Positions 35,523 through 42,863 are shown, counted from the stretch's first letter. The stretch is 64,000 nucleotides of DNA from a bacterium (GCA_019421005.1 JAHZGA010000001.1:75671-139670); one strand, 5' to 3'. Made by a program: numbers and translations. Notes: generated by a model not told the origin, from the sequence alone.

Positions 35523-37334
35523 ATGAAAATGAGAAATATTGCTATAATTGCTCACGTTGACCATGGTAAAACAACGTTAGTAGATCAATTATTAAAAAAT
35601 AGTGGAATTTTTAGAGATAATGAAGTAGTAAATGAACGTTCAATGGACTCTAATGATATTGAAAGAGAAAGAGGTATAACAATTCTAGCTAAACCAACTT
35701 CAATAGAATATAATGGTTATCACATTAATATTTTAGATACTCCAGGTCATGCTGATTTTGGTGGCGAAGTTGAAAGAATTATGAATATGGTAGATGGAGT
35801 TTTATTAGTTGTTGATGCTTATGAGGGAACTATGCCACAAACTAGATTTGTTTTACAAAAAGCTTTAGCAGCGAAAGTTATTCCTATTGTAGTTGTAAAT
35901 AAAATTGATAAGCCTACTGCACGTCCAAAAGAAGTTGTAGATGAAGTATTAGATTTATTTATTGAATTAGGTGCAGATATCGATCAATTAGATTTTCCTG
36001 TTATTTATGCATCAAGTTTAAATGGAACTTCAAGTTTAAATCCAGATACTCAAGAGGAAACAATGAAACCAATATTAGATGCAATTGTTAATTATATTCC
36101 AGAACCTAATGTTTCTGAAGAAGGATCATTACAATTTCAACCAGCATTATTAGATTATAATGAATTTGTTGGTAGAATAGGTGTTGGTTTAGTTAAAAGA
36201 GGCACTATGAAAGTTAATGAAATGGTTTCATGTGTAAGATTAGATGGAAGTATAAAACAATTTAGAATAGGAAAAATAATCGGATTTAGAGGTTTAAAAA
36301 GAGTTGAGGTTAATGAAGCCCATGCAGGAGATATTGTTGCCATTTCAGGTTTAGCTGACATCAGTGTTGGGGAAACAGTGTGTCAAGTTGGACAGGAAGA
36401 AGCATTACCAATATTACATATAGATGAACCAACTTTACAAATGACTTTTGGAGTAAATACTTCTCCATTTGTTGGTCGTGATGGTAAACTTTTAACGGTT
36501 AGAAAAATTGAAGAAAGATTATTAAAAGAAACAGAACGTGATGTTAGTTTAAAAGTAAAACCAAATGATAATGAATCATTTATTGTATCAGGTCGTGGAG
36601 AACTACATTTATCTATTTTAATTGAGAATATGCGTCGTGAAGGATATGAATTACAAGTTTCAAAACCAGAAGTTATTATTAAAGAAATTGATGGAGTAAA
36701 ATGTGAACCTTATGAAGATGTTCAAATAGATGTTAAAGATGAGTATGTGGGAGCTGTAATAGAAGCTTTAGGAAATCGTGAAGGAACAATGGAAAACATG
36801 GTTAATGTTGAAAACCAAGTTAAATTAAATTATACTATTCCTTCAAGAGGATTAATTGGATTTTCAACAGAATTTATGACTATGACCAAAGGATATGGAA
36901 TAATTAATCATACTTTTAAAGAATATCGTAAAATGGCTTCATCAAAAGTTGGAGAAAGAAAACTAGGTGTTTTAGTTTCAATGGAAAACGGAAAAGCAAC
37001 TGCATATGCTTTAGGTCAATTAGAAGATCGTGGAGTTATGTTTATAGAACCTGGTAGTGAAGTATATGAAGGAATGATAGTTGGTGAACATGCTCATGAA
37101 AATGATTTAGCTGTTAATGTTGTTAAAGGTAAAAAATTGACAAATACCAGAGCTTCAGGTAGTGATCATACTGTTGTTTTAAAAAGACCAAGAACAATGT
37201 CATTAGAAACATGTTTAGATTATATTAATAGCGATGAATTAGTAGAAGTAACACCTAATAGTTTTAGAATGCGCAAAAAGATATTGGAAACTGATGAACG
37301 TCGTCGTTATGAAAATAAAGCAAAAAAAGATTAG
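35523..37334 (+). CDS. typA: Ribosome-associated translational GTPase TypA/BipA
   Basis: The G domain has AHVDHGKTTLVDQ, RGITILAK, DTPGHADFGGEVER and NKIDKP. It is followed by EF-G-like domains II, III and V and the C-terminal BipA-specific domain (KGKKLTNTRASGSD). At 603 aa it is full length. BipA helps 50S assembly and stress adaptation at low temperature. ATG 35523 is preferred over GTG 35514, which overlaps the AAAGGAAAGTG ribosome site. Confidence 0.96.
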   Translation: MKMRNIAIIAHVDHGKTTLVDQLLKNSGIFRDNEVVNERSMDSNDIERERGITILAKPTSIEYNGYHINILDTPGHADFGGEVERIMNMVDGVLLVVDAYEGTMPQTRFVLQKALAAKVIPIVVVNKIDKPTARPKEVVDEVLDLFIELGADIDQLDFPVIYASSLNGTSSLNPDTQEETMKPILDAIVNYIPEPNVSEEGSLQFQPALLDYNEFVGRIGVGLVKRGTMKVNEMVSCVRLDGSIKQFRIGKIIGFRGLKRVEVNEAHAGDIVAISGLADISVGETVCQVGQEEALPILHIDEPTLQMTFGVNTSPFVGRDGKLLTVRKIEERLLKETERDVSLKVKPNDNESFIVSGRGELHLSILIENMRREGYELQVSKPEVIIKEIDGVKCEPYEDVQIDVKDEYVGAVIEALGNREGTMENMVNVENQVKLNYTIPSRGLIGFSTEFMTMTKGYGIINHTFKEYRKMASSKVGERKLGVLVSMENGKATAYALGQLEDRGVMFIEPGSEVYEGMIVGEHAHENDLAVNVVKGKKLTNTRASGSDHTVVLKRPRTMSLETCLDYINSDELVEVTPNSFRMRKKILETDERRRYENKAKKD

Positions 37335-37353
37335 AATTAACTCTAATCTTTTT
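37326..37353. terminator. Bidirectional terminator between typA and the XRE gene
   Basis: An 11-bp stem AAAAGATTAGA/TCTAATCTTTT around ATTAAC, with T on both strands. Confidence 0.75.
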
Positions 37354-37597
37354 CGATGTGGCGATCAAAAAAATTTTTGATATCAGTATCTAACACATTG
37401 GCAATTTGTTCCAAAGTATCAATAGAAATAGTTTGATAGGTAACTGATTCTAGTTTGCCAATAAAACTATTACTTAATAATAGGGTTTCAGCAAGTTTTC
37501 GTTGTGTCCATCCTTTTTTCTTACGATACTTTCTTATATTCTTGCCAATAATGTTATAAATATTAGTTTCATTAGTTTGTTGATCATTTTTTGCCAT
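37343..37597 (-). CDS. XRE-family transcriptional regulator
   Basis: An 84-aa protein with one HTH_XRE domain: IGKNIRKYRKKKGWTQRKLAE, then LSNSFIGKLESVTYQTIS and LEQIANVLDTDIKNFF. ATG 37597 follows GGGTGAT. It is the last host gene before cotJC and seems monocistronic. The target is unknown; the IRs at 37626-37741 upstream could be its operator. Confidence 0.8.
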   Translation of the reverse strand: MAKNDQQTNETNIYNIIGKNIRKYRKKKGWTQRKLAETLLLSNSFIGKLESVTYQTISIDTLEQIANVLDTDIKNFFDRHIEKD

Positions 37598-37625
37598 AAT
37601 ATCACCCACTATAATTTTCTCATAA

Positions 37626-37741
37626 AATAGACTAAAGTTTTATAGTCAAATAGTCTATTAACTATGAGTGAACAATATATAATTGTTTTCTTTTATAGTA
37701 TAACAATTACTTTTTTAATTATACCTAAAAAAGTAATTGTT
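37626..37741. repeat. Inverted repeats in the XRE-cotJC intergenic region
   Basis: ATAGACTA/TAGTCTAT (8-bp arms, ~37626-37658) is followed by a perfect 16-bp inverted repeat: AACAATTACTTTTTTA (37702-37717) and its complement (37726-37741) around an 8-base loop. The first may bind the XRE protein; the second is a hairpin with symmetric A/T runs inside the arms. The ~220-bp gap holds no other gene that I see. Confidence 0.55.
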
Positions 37742-37794
37742 GTACTTAATGAAAATTTATTTAAAAATTGGTATTTAATACCTTAAAATTAATA

Positions 37795-37822
37795 ACAAAA
37801 AAAGTACTTAGGAAGTACTTTT
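37795..37822 (-). terminator. Terminator after cotJC
   Basis: Minus-strand stem AAAGTACTT/AAGTACTTT followed by a long T run (A run at 37796-37803 on the plus strand). Confidence 0.65.
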
Positions 37823-38198
37823 AATTGATTTTTTTCTTTAAATAATAATTACGTAATTCTTTGAAACGTTGATAATGAACAATTTCCCTTTGTCGTAAGA
37901 AAGAAAGTGGTGCAATAAGATCTGGATCATCTGTTAAATCCATAAGATGTTCATAAGTAGCACGTGCACGTTGTTCAGCAGCCATATCACTTTCTAAATC
38001 GGCAATAAAATCGCCTGTTGTTTCAATATAGGCTGTGGTAAAGGGTACTCCAACGGCATCGCTAGGAAATAATCCATGATTGTGTTGAGTGAAATGGGCA
38101 CCTAAACCAGCGTCTTCCATTTCTTTTATAGTTGCACCTTTAGTTAATTGATAAATCATAGCTGAAATAATCTCAATATGAGCAAGTTCATTTTTACA
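37821..38198 (-). pseudogene. cotJC: CotJC spore coat protein (manganese-catalase family), 3' part only, split by the prophage
   Basis: Reading upstream of the ATG at 38159 the CotJC frame continues as KNELAHIEIISA before the reading frame hits a stop at 38205-38207. The fragment keeps the second half of the manganese-catalase core: E-x2-H (NELAHIE), AAEQRARATYE and REIVHYQRF, which carry metal ligands. About 65-70 N-terminal residues, including the first ligand Glu, are missing and should lie at the far prophage end. CotJC is made late in sporulation in the coat with CotJA and CotJB. As it stands the gene cannot give a full protein; precise excision would restore it. Confidence 0.88.
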
Positions 38199-38216
38199 AG
38201 TATGTTATCAGTTAAA
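38187..38216. other. Prophage attachment junction (candidate att)
   Basis: CotJC homology fades between codons NEL (38184-38192) and the stop at 38205. The recombinase stop codon is at 38212-38214. The crossover therefore lies in these ~25 bases. The core bases cannot be fixed without the other prophage end. Confidence 0.7.
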
Positions 38217-40371
38217 AAGACAACAATATAATCTTGAGAGAAAAATTCTCTTTTAAGTATCGACCGCCTTTTTCTTTCTTATAAATTACTTGTTTTATTA
38301 TAGTTGATAATAAAGAGTTTTTTTCTTCTGCGGTCATATCTTTTGAATATTTACTTATAACATCTTCTAAAATTGGTATAGCTTTCTTTTTACTATATAA
38401 ATCTTTAGTTCTATCTTTTGACTTAGATAGTTCTGTTTTTTGATTTAATAATGTTTCTAATTGTTCGTTTAAAGTGTTAGTTCTTTTAATAAATAAATCT
38501 TGAGTATATGCTCCAGTCTCTACTAATTCGCAAGCCTTTTCTATTTGGCTTTTTATTTTATCTATTTCGTGATCTATTGCTTCTATCATTTCCTTATTAG
38601 TACATATTTCTTTTTTTACTGCTTCTTCATAATTATTAACATAGTTTTTATATTCACTCATTATTATTTTAAGAGATTTTAATATTTTATCTTCTACAAG
38701 TTCTAATTCGCTTGATACACACTTACATCTAGGTCTACTACACATTAAAGTATCTGTATGTGGTGGAGTTATGCTTTCTTCTATTGTAGTTATAGCTTTA
38801 TCAAACTCGTTTGTTTCTATATTCAATAGTTTTTTTAGATCCTCCCATTTATCAGCGTGTGGTATACAAAATTTCTCGTCGTTAGAACTAAACCAATGAT
38901 CCACAGAGTTTTTAGAAACGTGTAGAGCTCTAGCTATGTCATTAAGACTATAATTTCCTTTATGTTCCCTTAATAATAATCGTAATTTAGGCTTATCTAT
39001 ATCATAAATACGTTTAGCGGTAGGTTTAGCGTCTTTTCTTAAATAATACGGACGTCTAGTCATATTATTACCACAATAGCCACATACAACTAAACCTAAT
39101 AAAGGGTTTTTCATTTCTTTATTATCTGGCACTGTTTTAAGTCTATTAGATAAAAATTTAGCTTCTATCTGTTGTTTTATATCTTCGCTGAGTATTGCTT
39201 CGTGTTTACCTCTAACAAGCGTAAAATCGTCATTATTAGGGTTTTTCTTAACAATATGTCCATTTACTAATGTCTTAGTAGTTTTACGTCTGTCCCACGT
39301 CAAATAGCCGTATATAGTGTAACCCTGTAATATATTTCTAACCATATTAGCGGTCCACTCTTTAGACTTTCTAGGTTTTATTTTAAGATAATTAAGATAG
39401 TGTGCTATATTAGTAGCTCTCATATCATTTAATATAATCTTAATATTTTCTCCTGGTTTAAAAAAGTTATGAGGTATATGTATATTGTTTATATCTATAT
39501 TATAGTTAGCTGCTATACTTTCTAATGTATCATTTTCTTTTATTTTATATGGTAATGATTTACTATTAACAGTTAATCTTATTTCTTGATCTACTTTTAA
39601 ATCTAAATTACAAGTGATTATATCTTTCTTATGTGCTCCAAACAATTTAGCTATATCTGATATAATCTCGTTTTCTTTAACAGTGTATGTAGTATTTAGT
39701 CCATTTAAGAATAAATCAGCTAATAATTTTACTACTTTAGACTCTGACTCATTTTCTACTAAAACATAACCTTTCTCGTTAGGTATTTTCTGTTTATTAT
39801 AACCGTATGGCAATACAGAACCAACGTATTTACCGTCTTTAACACTTCTTAATCTACCACGAGCTAATATACGTTTAGTATATTTTAAATATTTTCTAGC
39901 TTGATATAAACCGTCTTCAAAATAAGATAAATCGTCCTCGTTATCTAAATTATATATTTTCATAGGAGTTATTATCTTTGTATTGGAATATTGAAAAGCT
40001 TGGGCTATTATTCCCTGGTCCATAGTATTACCACGAGCTAGACGTTCTATTTCAATACATACAACTCCTTTTACACGATCTTCTTCTATTAAAGATAATA
40101 CTTCTTGAATTACTGGACGATCTTCGATAGTATCTCCAGACGCTACCTCTCTATAAATATTATGTTCTGGTATTGGTTTACCGAAAATACTTACAATAAA
40201 GTCTTGTAATTCTTTTTCGTGTCTTTGTAAAGTTTTTTCTATAGACTCGTCTTTATAATAGTCCATATCTTTACGTGATTTTCTTAAATATATTATAAAC
40301 ATATCTAGTATCTCGTCGACAGTAAGGTCCCTAGATACGTTCATTATTTGTAAAAATGTATCTAAATTCAT
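38212..40371 (-). CDS. Large serine recombinase (phage integrase) with embedded LysM-like and HTH modules
   Basis: The N-terminal resolvase domain has the catalytic Ser in IIYLRKSRKD (S32), EVASGDTIEDRP and the Arg motif IERLARGNTMDQG. The recombinase domain is interrupted after FLNGLNT by two LysM-like modules (residues ~229-268 and ~275-314; bases 39430-39687), then resumes at RATNIAHYLNYL, EWTANMVRNILQGYTIYGYL. The zinc ribbon CGYC (430-433) is separated from CSRPRCKC (544-551) by a ~85-residue HTH-like insert (NYSLNDIARALHVSKNSVDHWF). A C-terminal coiled coil follows. It is 719 aa. It probably integrates into and excises from cotJC. Confidence 0.93.
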   Translation of the reverse strand: MNLDTFLQIMNVSRDLTVDEILDMFIIYLRKSRKDMDYYKDESIEKTLQRHEKELQDFIVSIFGKPIPEHNIYREVASGDTIEDRPVIQEVLSLIEEDRVKGVVCIEIERLARGNTMDQGIIAQAFQYSNTKIITPMKIYNLDNEDDLSYFEDGLYQARKYLKYTKRILARGRLRSVKDGKYVGSVLPYGYNKQKIPNEKGYVLVENESESKVVKLLADLFLNGLNTTYTVKENEIISDIAKLFGAHKKDIITCNLDLKVDQEIRLTVNSKSLPYKIKENDTLESIAANYNIDINNIHIPHNFFKPGENIKIILNDMRATNIAHYLNYLKIKPRKSKEWTANMVRNILQGYTIYGYLTWDRRKTTKTLVNGHIVKKNPNNDDFTLVRGKHEAILSEDIKQQIEAKFLSNRLKTVPDNKEMKNPLLGLVVCGYCGNNMTRRPYYLRKDAKPTAKRIYDIDKPKLRLLLREHKGNYSLNDIARALHVSKNSVDHWFSSNDEKFCIPHADKWEDLKKLLNIETNEFDKAITTIEESITPPHTDTLMCSRPRCKCVSSELELVEDKILKSLKIIMSEYKNYVNNYEEAVKKEICTNKEMIEAIDHEIDKIKSQIEKACELVETGAYTQDLFIKRTNTLNEQLETLLNQKTELSKSKDRTKDLYSKKKAIPILEDVISKYSKDMTAEEKNSLLSTIIKQVIYKKEKGGRYLKENFSLKIILLSF

Positions 40372-40400
40372 TATAGCACTTTCTTTCTTTATAATTTTAT

Positions 40401-40429
40401 GCTATAATCGTATAGAAAAACCTATACAA
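40401..40429 (-). promoter_or_regulatory. Promoter of the serine recombinase gene
   Basis: Minus strand TTGTAT (40424-40429), 17-bp spacer, TATAGC (40401-40406), 30 bases before the start. It is fully covered by the inverted repeat 40402-40435. Confidence 0.55.
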
Positions 40430-40435
40430 TTATAG
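40402..40435. promoter_or_regulatory. Inverted repeat over the integrase promoter (candidate operator)
   Basis: CTATAATCGTATAG (40402-40415) and CTATACAATTATAG (40422-40435) are reverse complements with one mismatch, six bases apart. Confidence 0.55.
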
Positions 40436-40493
40436 TTGGTTGTTTCTTCTATTTTTGTTTTAAGTGTGATAGCTTTTGTGGTTTTTCATTTCA

Positions 40494-40527
40494 ACGCTTC
40501 GTGTTCGCGCGCGAGGCGTCTTTTTTT
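40494..40527 (+). terminator. Strong GC-rich terminator
   Basis: ACGCTTCG (40494-40501) pairs with CGAGGCGT (40512-40519), with a GC-rich loop and T7. It is the most GC-rich patch of the immunity region and ends a rightward transcript. Confidence 0.75.
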
Positions 40528-40540
40528 ATGTTTTTTTACC

Positions 40541-40571
40541 TTTCGAGCAAGAAAACGTACATTTCGAGCAA
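40541..40571. repeat. Direct repeat TTTCGAGCAA, two copies 21 bp apart
   Basis: Copies at 40541-40550 and 40562-40571, two helical turns apart, upstream of the 30-codon gene; candidate protein-binding sites. Confidence 0.45.
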
Positions 40572-40597
40572 TGTTTAACGAATTTAACGGCAAAAAA

Positions 40598-40626
40598 TGG
40601 TAAAATGGTGTATTAAAATTTATAAT
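40598..40626 (+). promoter_or_regulatory. Promoter of the 30-aa gene
   Basis: TGGTAA (weak -35), 17-bp spacer, TATAAT (40621-40626). Confidence 0.45.
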
Positions 40627-40649
40627 ATACCCCTAAGGAGGGGGTTAGT

Positions 40650-40742
40650 ATGAAAACTAAATATGATGTGTTATATGAAAAACTGCTTAATGATCATATT
40701 AACATCAGTTTATTTATTAAACTACTTGAGTATATCAAATAA
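40650..40742 (+). CDS. 30-aa phage microprotein
   Basis: The short frame starts MKTKYDVLYEKLLNDHIN and ends LEYIK. It has an excellent AAGGAGGGGG site, its own promoter and an immediate terminator, so it is likely translated. It reads toward the repressor gene end and overlaps nothing. It resembles no family I know; it could be an antirepressor-like peptide. Confidence 0.5.
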   Translation: MKTKYDVLYEKLLNDHINISLFIKLLEYIK

Positions 40743-40757
40743 GATATACTCTTTTTA
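40728..40757 (+). terminator. Terminator of the 30-aa gene
   Basis: A perfect 9-bp stem GAGTATATC/GATATACTC with an AAATAA loop and T5. Confidence 0.75.
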
Positions 40758-41108
40758 TTTGTCCTCTTTATCAATTATAAATTCTTTGTTTTTTTCTATA
40801 AATTTCATAAGCTTATCAAAATTTTCTTCTGATAAATCTTCGCCGTCAAAAAGATTATTTTCTTTTAAAGCGTCTTTCAATTTACTTTTGATATTTTTGG
40901 TAGCTTTTTTTTCTTCCCAGTCAAGCATATAGTTAGCGTCTACTCCTAATACTTTACATAAAAGCATTATGCTATCTGCGTCTGGTTTGTGATTTCCACT
41001 TTCCCAGTCGCTAATAGTGTTATGAGATACGCCTAATTGCTCAGCAAGCTCTTTTTGTGTCATATTTTTATTTTTTCTTGAGTTTCTTATATTATCACAT
41101 AAAGCCAT
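40755..41108 (-). CDS. Phage XRE-type repressor (CI-like)
   Basis: A 117-aa protein. The N-terminal HTH (MTQKELAEQLGVSHNTISDWESGNHKP) is followed by a short charged C-terminal tail with no LexA-like protease domain. Divergent from the Cro-like gene across three matching operators, it is almost certainly the lysogeny repressor. ATG 41108 follows GGAGGTAACTA. Without a self-cleavage domain, induction needs another antirepressor signal. Confidence 0.88.
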   Translation of the reverse strand: MALCDNIRNSRKNKNMTQKELAEQLGVSHNTISDWESGNHKPDADSIMLLCKVLGVDANYMLDWEEKKATKNIKSKLKDALKENNLFDGEDLSEENFDKLMKFIEKNKEFIIDKEDK

Positions 41109-41169
41109 ATTAGTTACCTCCATTTCATTAAAATTTTATCACAAAAAATATGTATAGTAAATAAATAAT

Positions 41170-41256
41170 TTCGAAAAAATCGAAAAAATTAGCATTTTTG
41201 TATTGACATTTCGGTAATACCGAATTACAATGTTTATAGAGTTCGACAATATCGAA
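41170..41256. promoter_or_regulatory. Phage operator region with three TTCGR-N5-YCGAA sites
   Basis: Fifteen-bp palindromes at 41170-41184, 41210-41224 and 41242-41256, all TTCG[AG]-N5-[TC]CGAA. The middle site fills the spacer of PR. Centres are 40 and 32 bp apart. Confidence 0.85.
41203..41231 (+). promoter_or_regulatory. Phage early rightward promoter PR
   Basis: TTGACA (41203-41208), 17-bp spacer, TACAAT (41226-41231), overlapped by the middle operator. Confidence 0.85.
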
Positions 41257-41277
41257 GTCTTGGAAGGAGGAAATTAA

Positions 41278-41535
41278 ATGTCAAACCCTAAATCACTAGA
41301 AGTAGGAAAAAAGATAAAGTTGCTTTTGGTAGAACATAATATCAACCAAAATCAAGTAGCAAGATACCTAAATGTTAGTGATTCTTTATTTTCTGATAAG
41401 TTAAATGGAAAAGTAAAAATTACTGTAGACGAATTTTACGATATTATTACTTATCTAAATGAAGAATTTAACATTACTGTAGACGCTAATTACTTTATGC
41501 CACAAACACCAAACGAAACATCAGACACTAACTAA
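41278..41535 (+). CDS. Cro-like phage HTH protein
   Basis: An 85-aa helix-turn-helix protein (VGKKIKLLLVEHNINQNQVARYL, NVSDSLFSDKLNGKVKITVDEF). It is the first gene from PR with AAGGAGG upstream, so it probably takes the Cro role at the shared operators. Confidence 0.75.
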   Translation: MSNPKSLEVGKKIKLLLVEHNINQNQVARYLNVSDSLFSDKLNGKVKITVDEFYDIITYLNEEFNITVDANYFMPQTPNETSDTN

Positions 41536-41559
41536 CATAAAATTTAATGAGGTGTTGAA

Positions 41560-41802
41560 ATGGAAAAAAACGAAAGCTATCACACAATAAAAAACTTAAC
41601 ACTAGGTCAAACAGAAATTGAGATATGTATAGAGAGTATTCCAACAATAGAAGAAAAAAGAAATCATTTAATAAAGATATATGACGTCGTAAATGATATA
41701 GCTAGAAAAGCTGAAAAGCGCGGCGTTGATACTTCTAAATGGTTTTATACAGAAAAACAATTAAAGCTCTTAAAACAAGATCCAATAAATGAATTTATCT
41801 AG
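41560..41802 (+). CDS. Hypothetical phage protein, 80 aa
   Basis: Not recognised. Acidic N-terminus, then a helical stretch (EEKRNHLIKIYDVVNDIARKAEKRG) and KWFYTEKQLKLLKQDP. Second gene of the early operon, with GAGGTG upstream. Confidence 0.65.
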   Translation: MEKNESYHTIKNLTLGQTEIEICIESIPTIEEKRNHLIKIYDVVNDIARKAEKRGVDTSKWFYTEKQLKLLKQDPINEFI

Positions 41803-41837
41803 TAAATCAATTTAAAAAAAACAAAGGAGAAACAATT

Positions 41838-42035
41838 ATGAAAAAAAAATACAGACTTAAAAAATGGGTAAAAGTAACCCTAAATATATTATGCGCAATA
41901 AGCGTATTTATAATACTTGCTTTATTAGTGAAGAAAGGAGTTAATGACTTTGAAGATTTGGCTAAGCAATGTGATAAGGAATATGGCTATACTTGTACTT
42001 ATTACGATATTAGACAATACTCTTTAGGTAAATAA
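41838..42035 (+). CDS. Small phage membrane protein, 65 aa
   Basis: Basic N-terminus (MKKKYRLKKWVK), one membrane helix (VTLNILCAISVFIILALLV), then an acidic/Cys-containing exterior tail (CDKEYGYTCTYYDIRQY). AAAGGAGAAA precedes the ATG. Possibly superinfection exclusion; no direct evidence. Confidence 0.65.
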   Translation: MKKKYRLKKWVKVTLNILCAISVFIILALLVKKGVNDFEDLAKQCDKEYGYTCTYYDIRQYSLGK

Positions 42036-42180
42036 ATTATGTATGTTAAAGAAAATAAAAAAAGATTTATGAATTGGATCAGAACTCATAAATCAAGTTG
42101 TAAACTTTCTTATAATTTACTCTCTAATTGTACCATAATTTGGGGGTAAAAGTCAAAAAATGGACGATTGGAGGTAAAAC

Positions 42181-42843
42181 ATGAAAGATAGTTATATAAT
42201 GCACTGCGATTATGGAAATCATTTTGAATTATTAACAGACGCTGAATTAGGTCGGCTTATAAGAGATGTAAATAACTATGTTAAAAATGGTGTTTTGCCT
42301 CAATATACAAAAGAGGATCGTGTTCTAAATATGGCCTTTAGTTTTATGAAAACTAACATTGATATAGAAACAGAAAAATATATAAAAAAATGTGAAAAAA
42401 ATCGAGAAAATGGCCGTCGTGGTGGTCGACCTAGAAACCCAGAAAAACCGAACGGTTTTGAAGAAAACCCACAAGAAACGAAAAAAGCCGATACTGATAC
42501 TGAAACTGATACTGAAACTGATACTGAAACTGATACTGATACTGATACAAACATAAAAAAAAGTGTGTGTGATAAAAGCGCACGCGCAAAAGAATTTTAT
42601 TGTCATTTAGGAAGTGATTATAAATCGGAGTCATGTTTCTACTGCATGAAAAAACAAATATGTCCTAATAAGGAGTCAACGGAATTTAGATTAAACCACC
42701 GAAACGAAACTTTCGACGAGTGGAATAAAAGACACGAAGATTATCGGGAACAACTTATTGAGGACTTAAAGTCCAGGGGGAAGGATCCAGATATAGAGCT
42801 TATCGACTATGACTGGTTAAATGAAGATAATGATATAGATTAG
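42181..42843 (+). CDS. DUF6291-like phage protein with a Thr-Asp-Glu repeat and Cys-rich C-terminus
   Basis: Residues ~1-85 match the DUF6291 pattern common beside phage replication genes (LLTDAELGRLIRDVNNYVKNGV, then MKTNIDIETEKY and NGRRGGRPRNPEK). A low-complexity (TDTE)n linker follows, and the C-terminal ~90 residues contain CHLG...CFYC...CP, a possible zinc site. It may help replication start or recruitment; no DnaD domain or helicase follows it. Confidence 0.7.
   Translation: MKDSYIMHCDYGNHFELLTDAELGRLIRDVNNYVKNGVLPQYTKEDRVLNMAFSFMKTNIDIETEKYIKKCEKNRENGRRGGRPRNPEKPNGFEENPQETKKADTDTETDTETDTETDTDTDTNIKKSVCDKSARAKEFYCHLGSDYKSESCFYCMKKQICPNKESTEFRLNHRNETFDEWNKRHEDYREQLIEDLKSRGKDPDIELIDYDWLNEDNDID
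42490..42548 (+). repeat. GATACT/GATACTGAAACT microsatellite
   Basis: Six- and twelve-base units repeat through ~58 bases and encode the Thr-Asp-Glu linker of the preceding protein; copy-number change would stay in frame. Confidence 0.9.
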
Positions 42844-42863
42844 AAAATGGAGGAATAATTATT

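Larger units (their letters stand above)
40400..40527 (+). ncRNA. Candidate ~110-nt untranslated transcript next to the integrase
   Basis: A rightward extended -10 (TG-C-TATAAT, 40400-40408) is followed about 85 bp later by a strong GC-rich terminator and no gene between them. The proposed RNA is about 40415-40527. No -35 is evident, so this is tentative. Confidence 0.35.

Noticed and set aside
1..37800. UGA read as tryptophan (mycoplasma-type code)
   Set aside because: Genes such as rlmH and yvcK end at TGA in the expected place and conserved Trp residues are TGG.
38212..40371. Recombinase belonging to a Tn- or ICE-type element
   Set aside because: It is followed by a standard phage immunity region and a full siphovirus late module, with no conjugation genes.
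42038..42148. 36-codon frame in the gap after the 65-aa membrane protein
   Set aside because: No ribosome site, it starts almost on the preceding stop, and composition is not protein-like. The gap is more likely an untranslated segment.
42300..42634. Three minus-strand frames rich in Ser/Val, Ser/Ile or Tyr/Gln
   Set aside because: Antisense of the GATACT microsatellite in the 42181-42843 gene.
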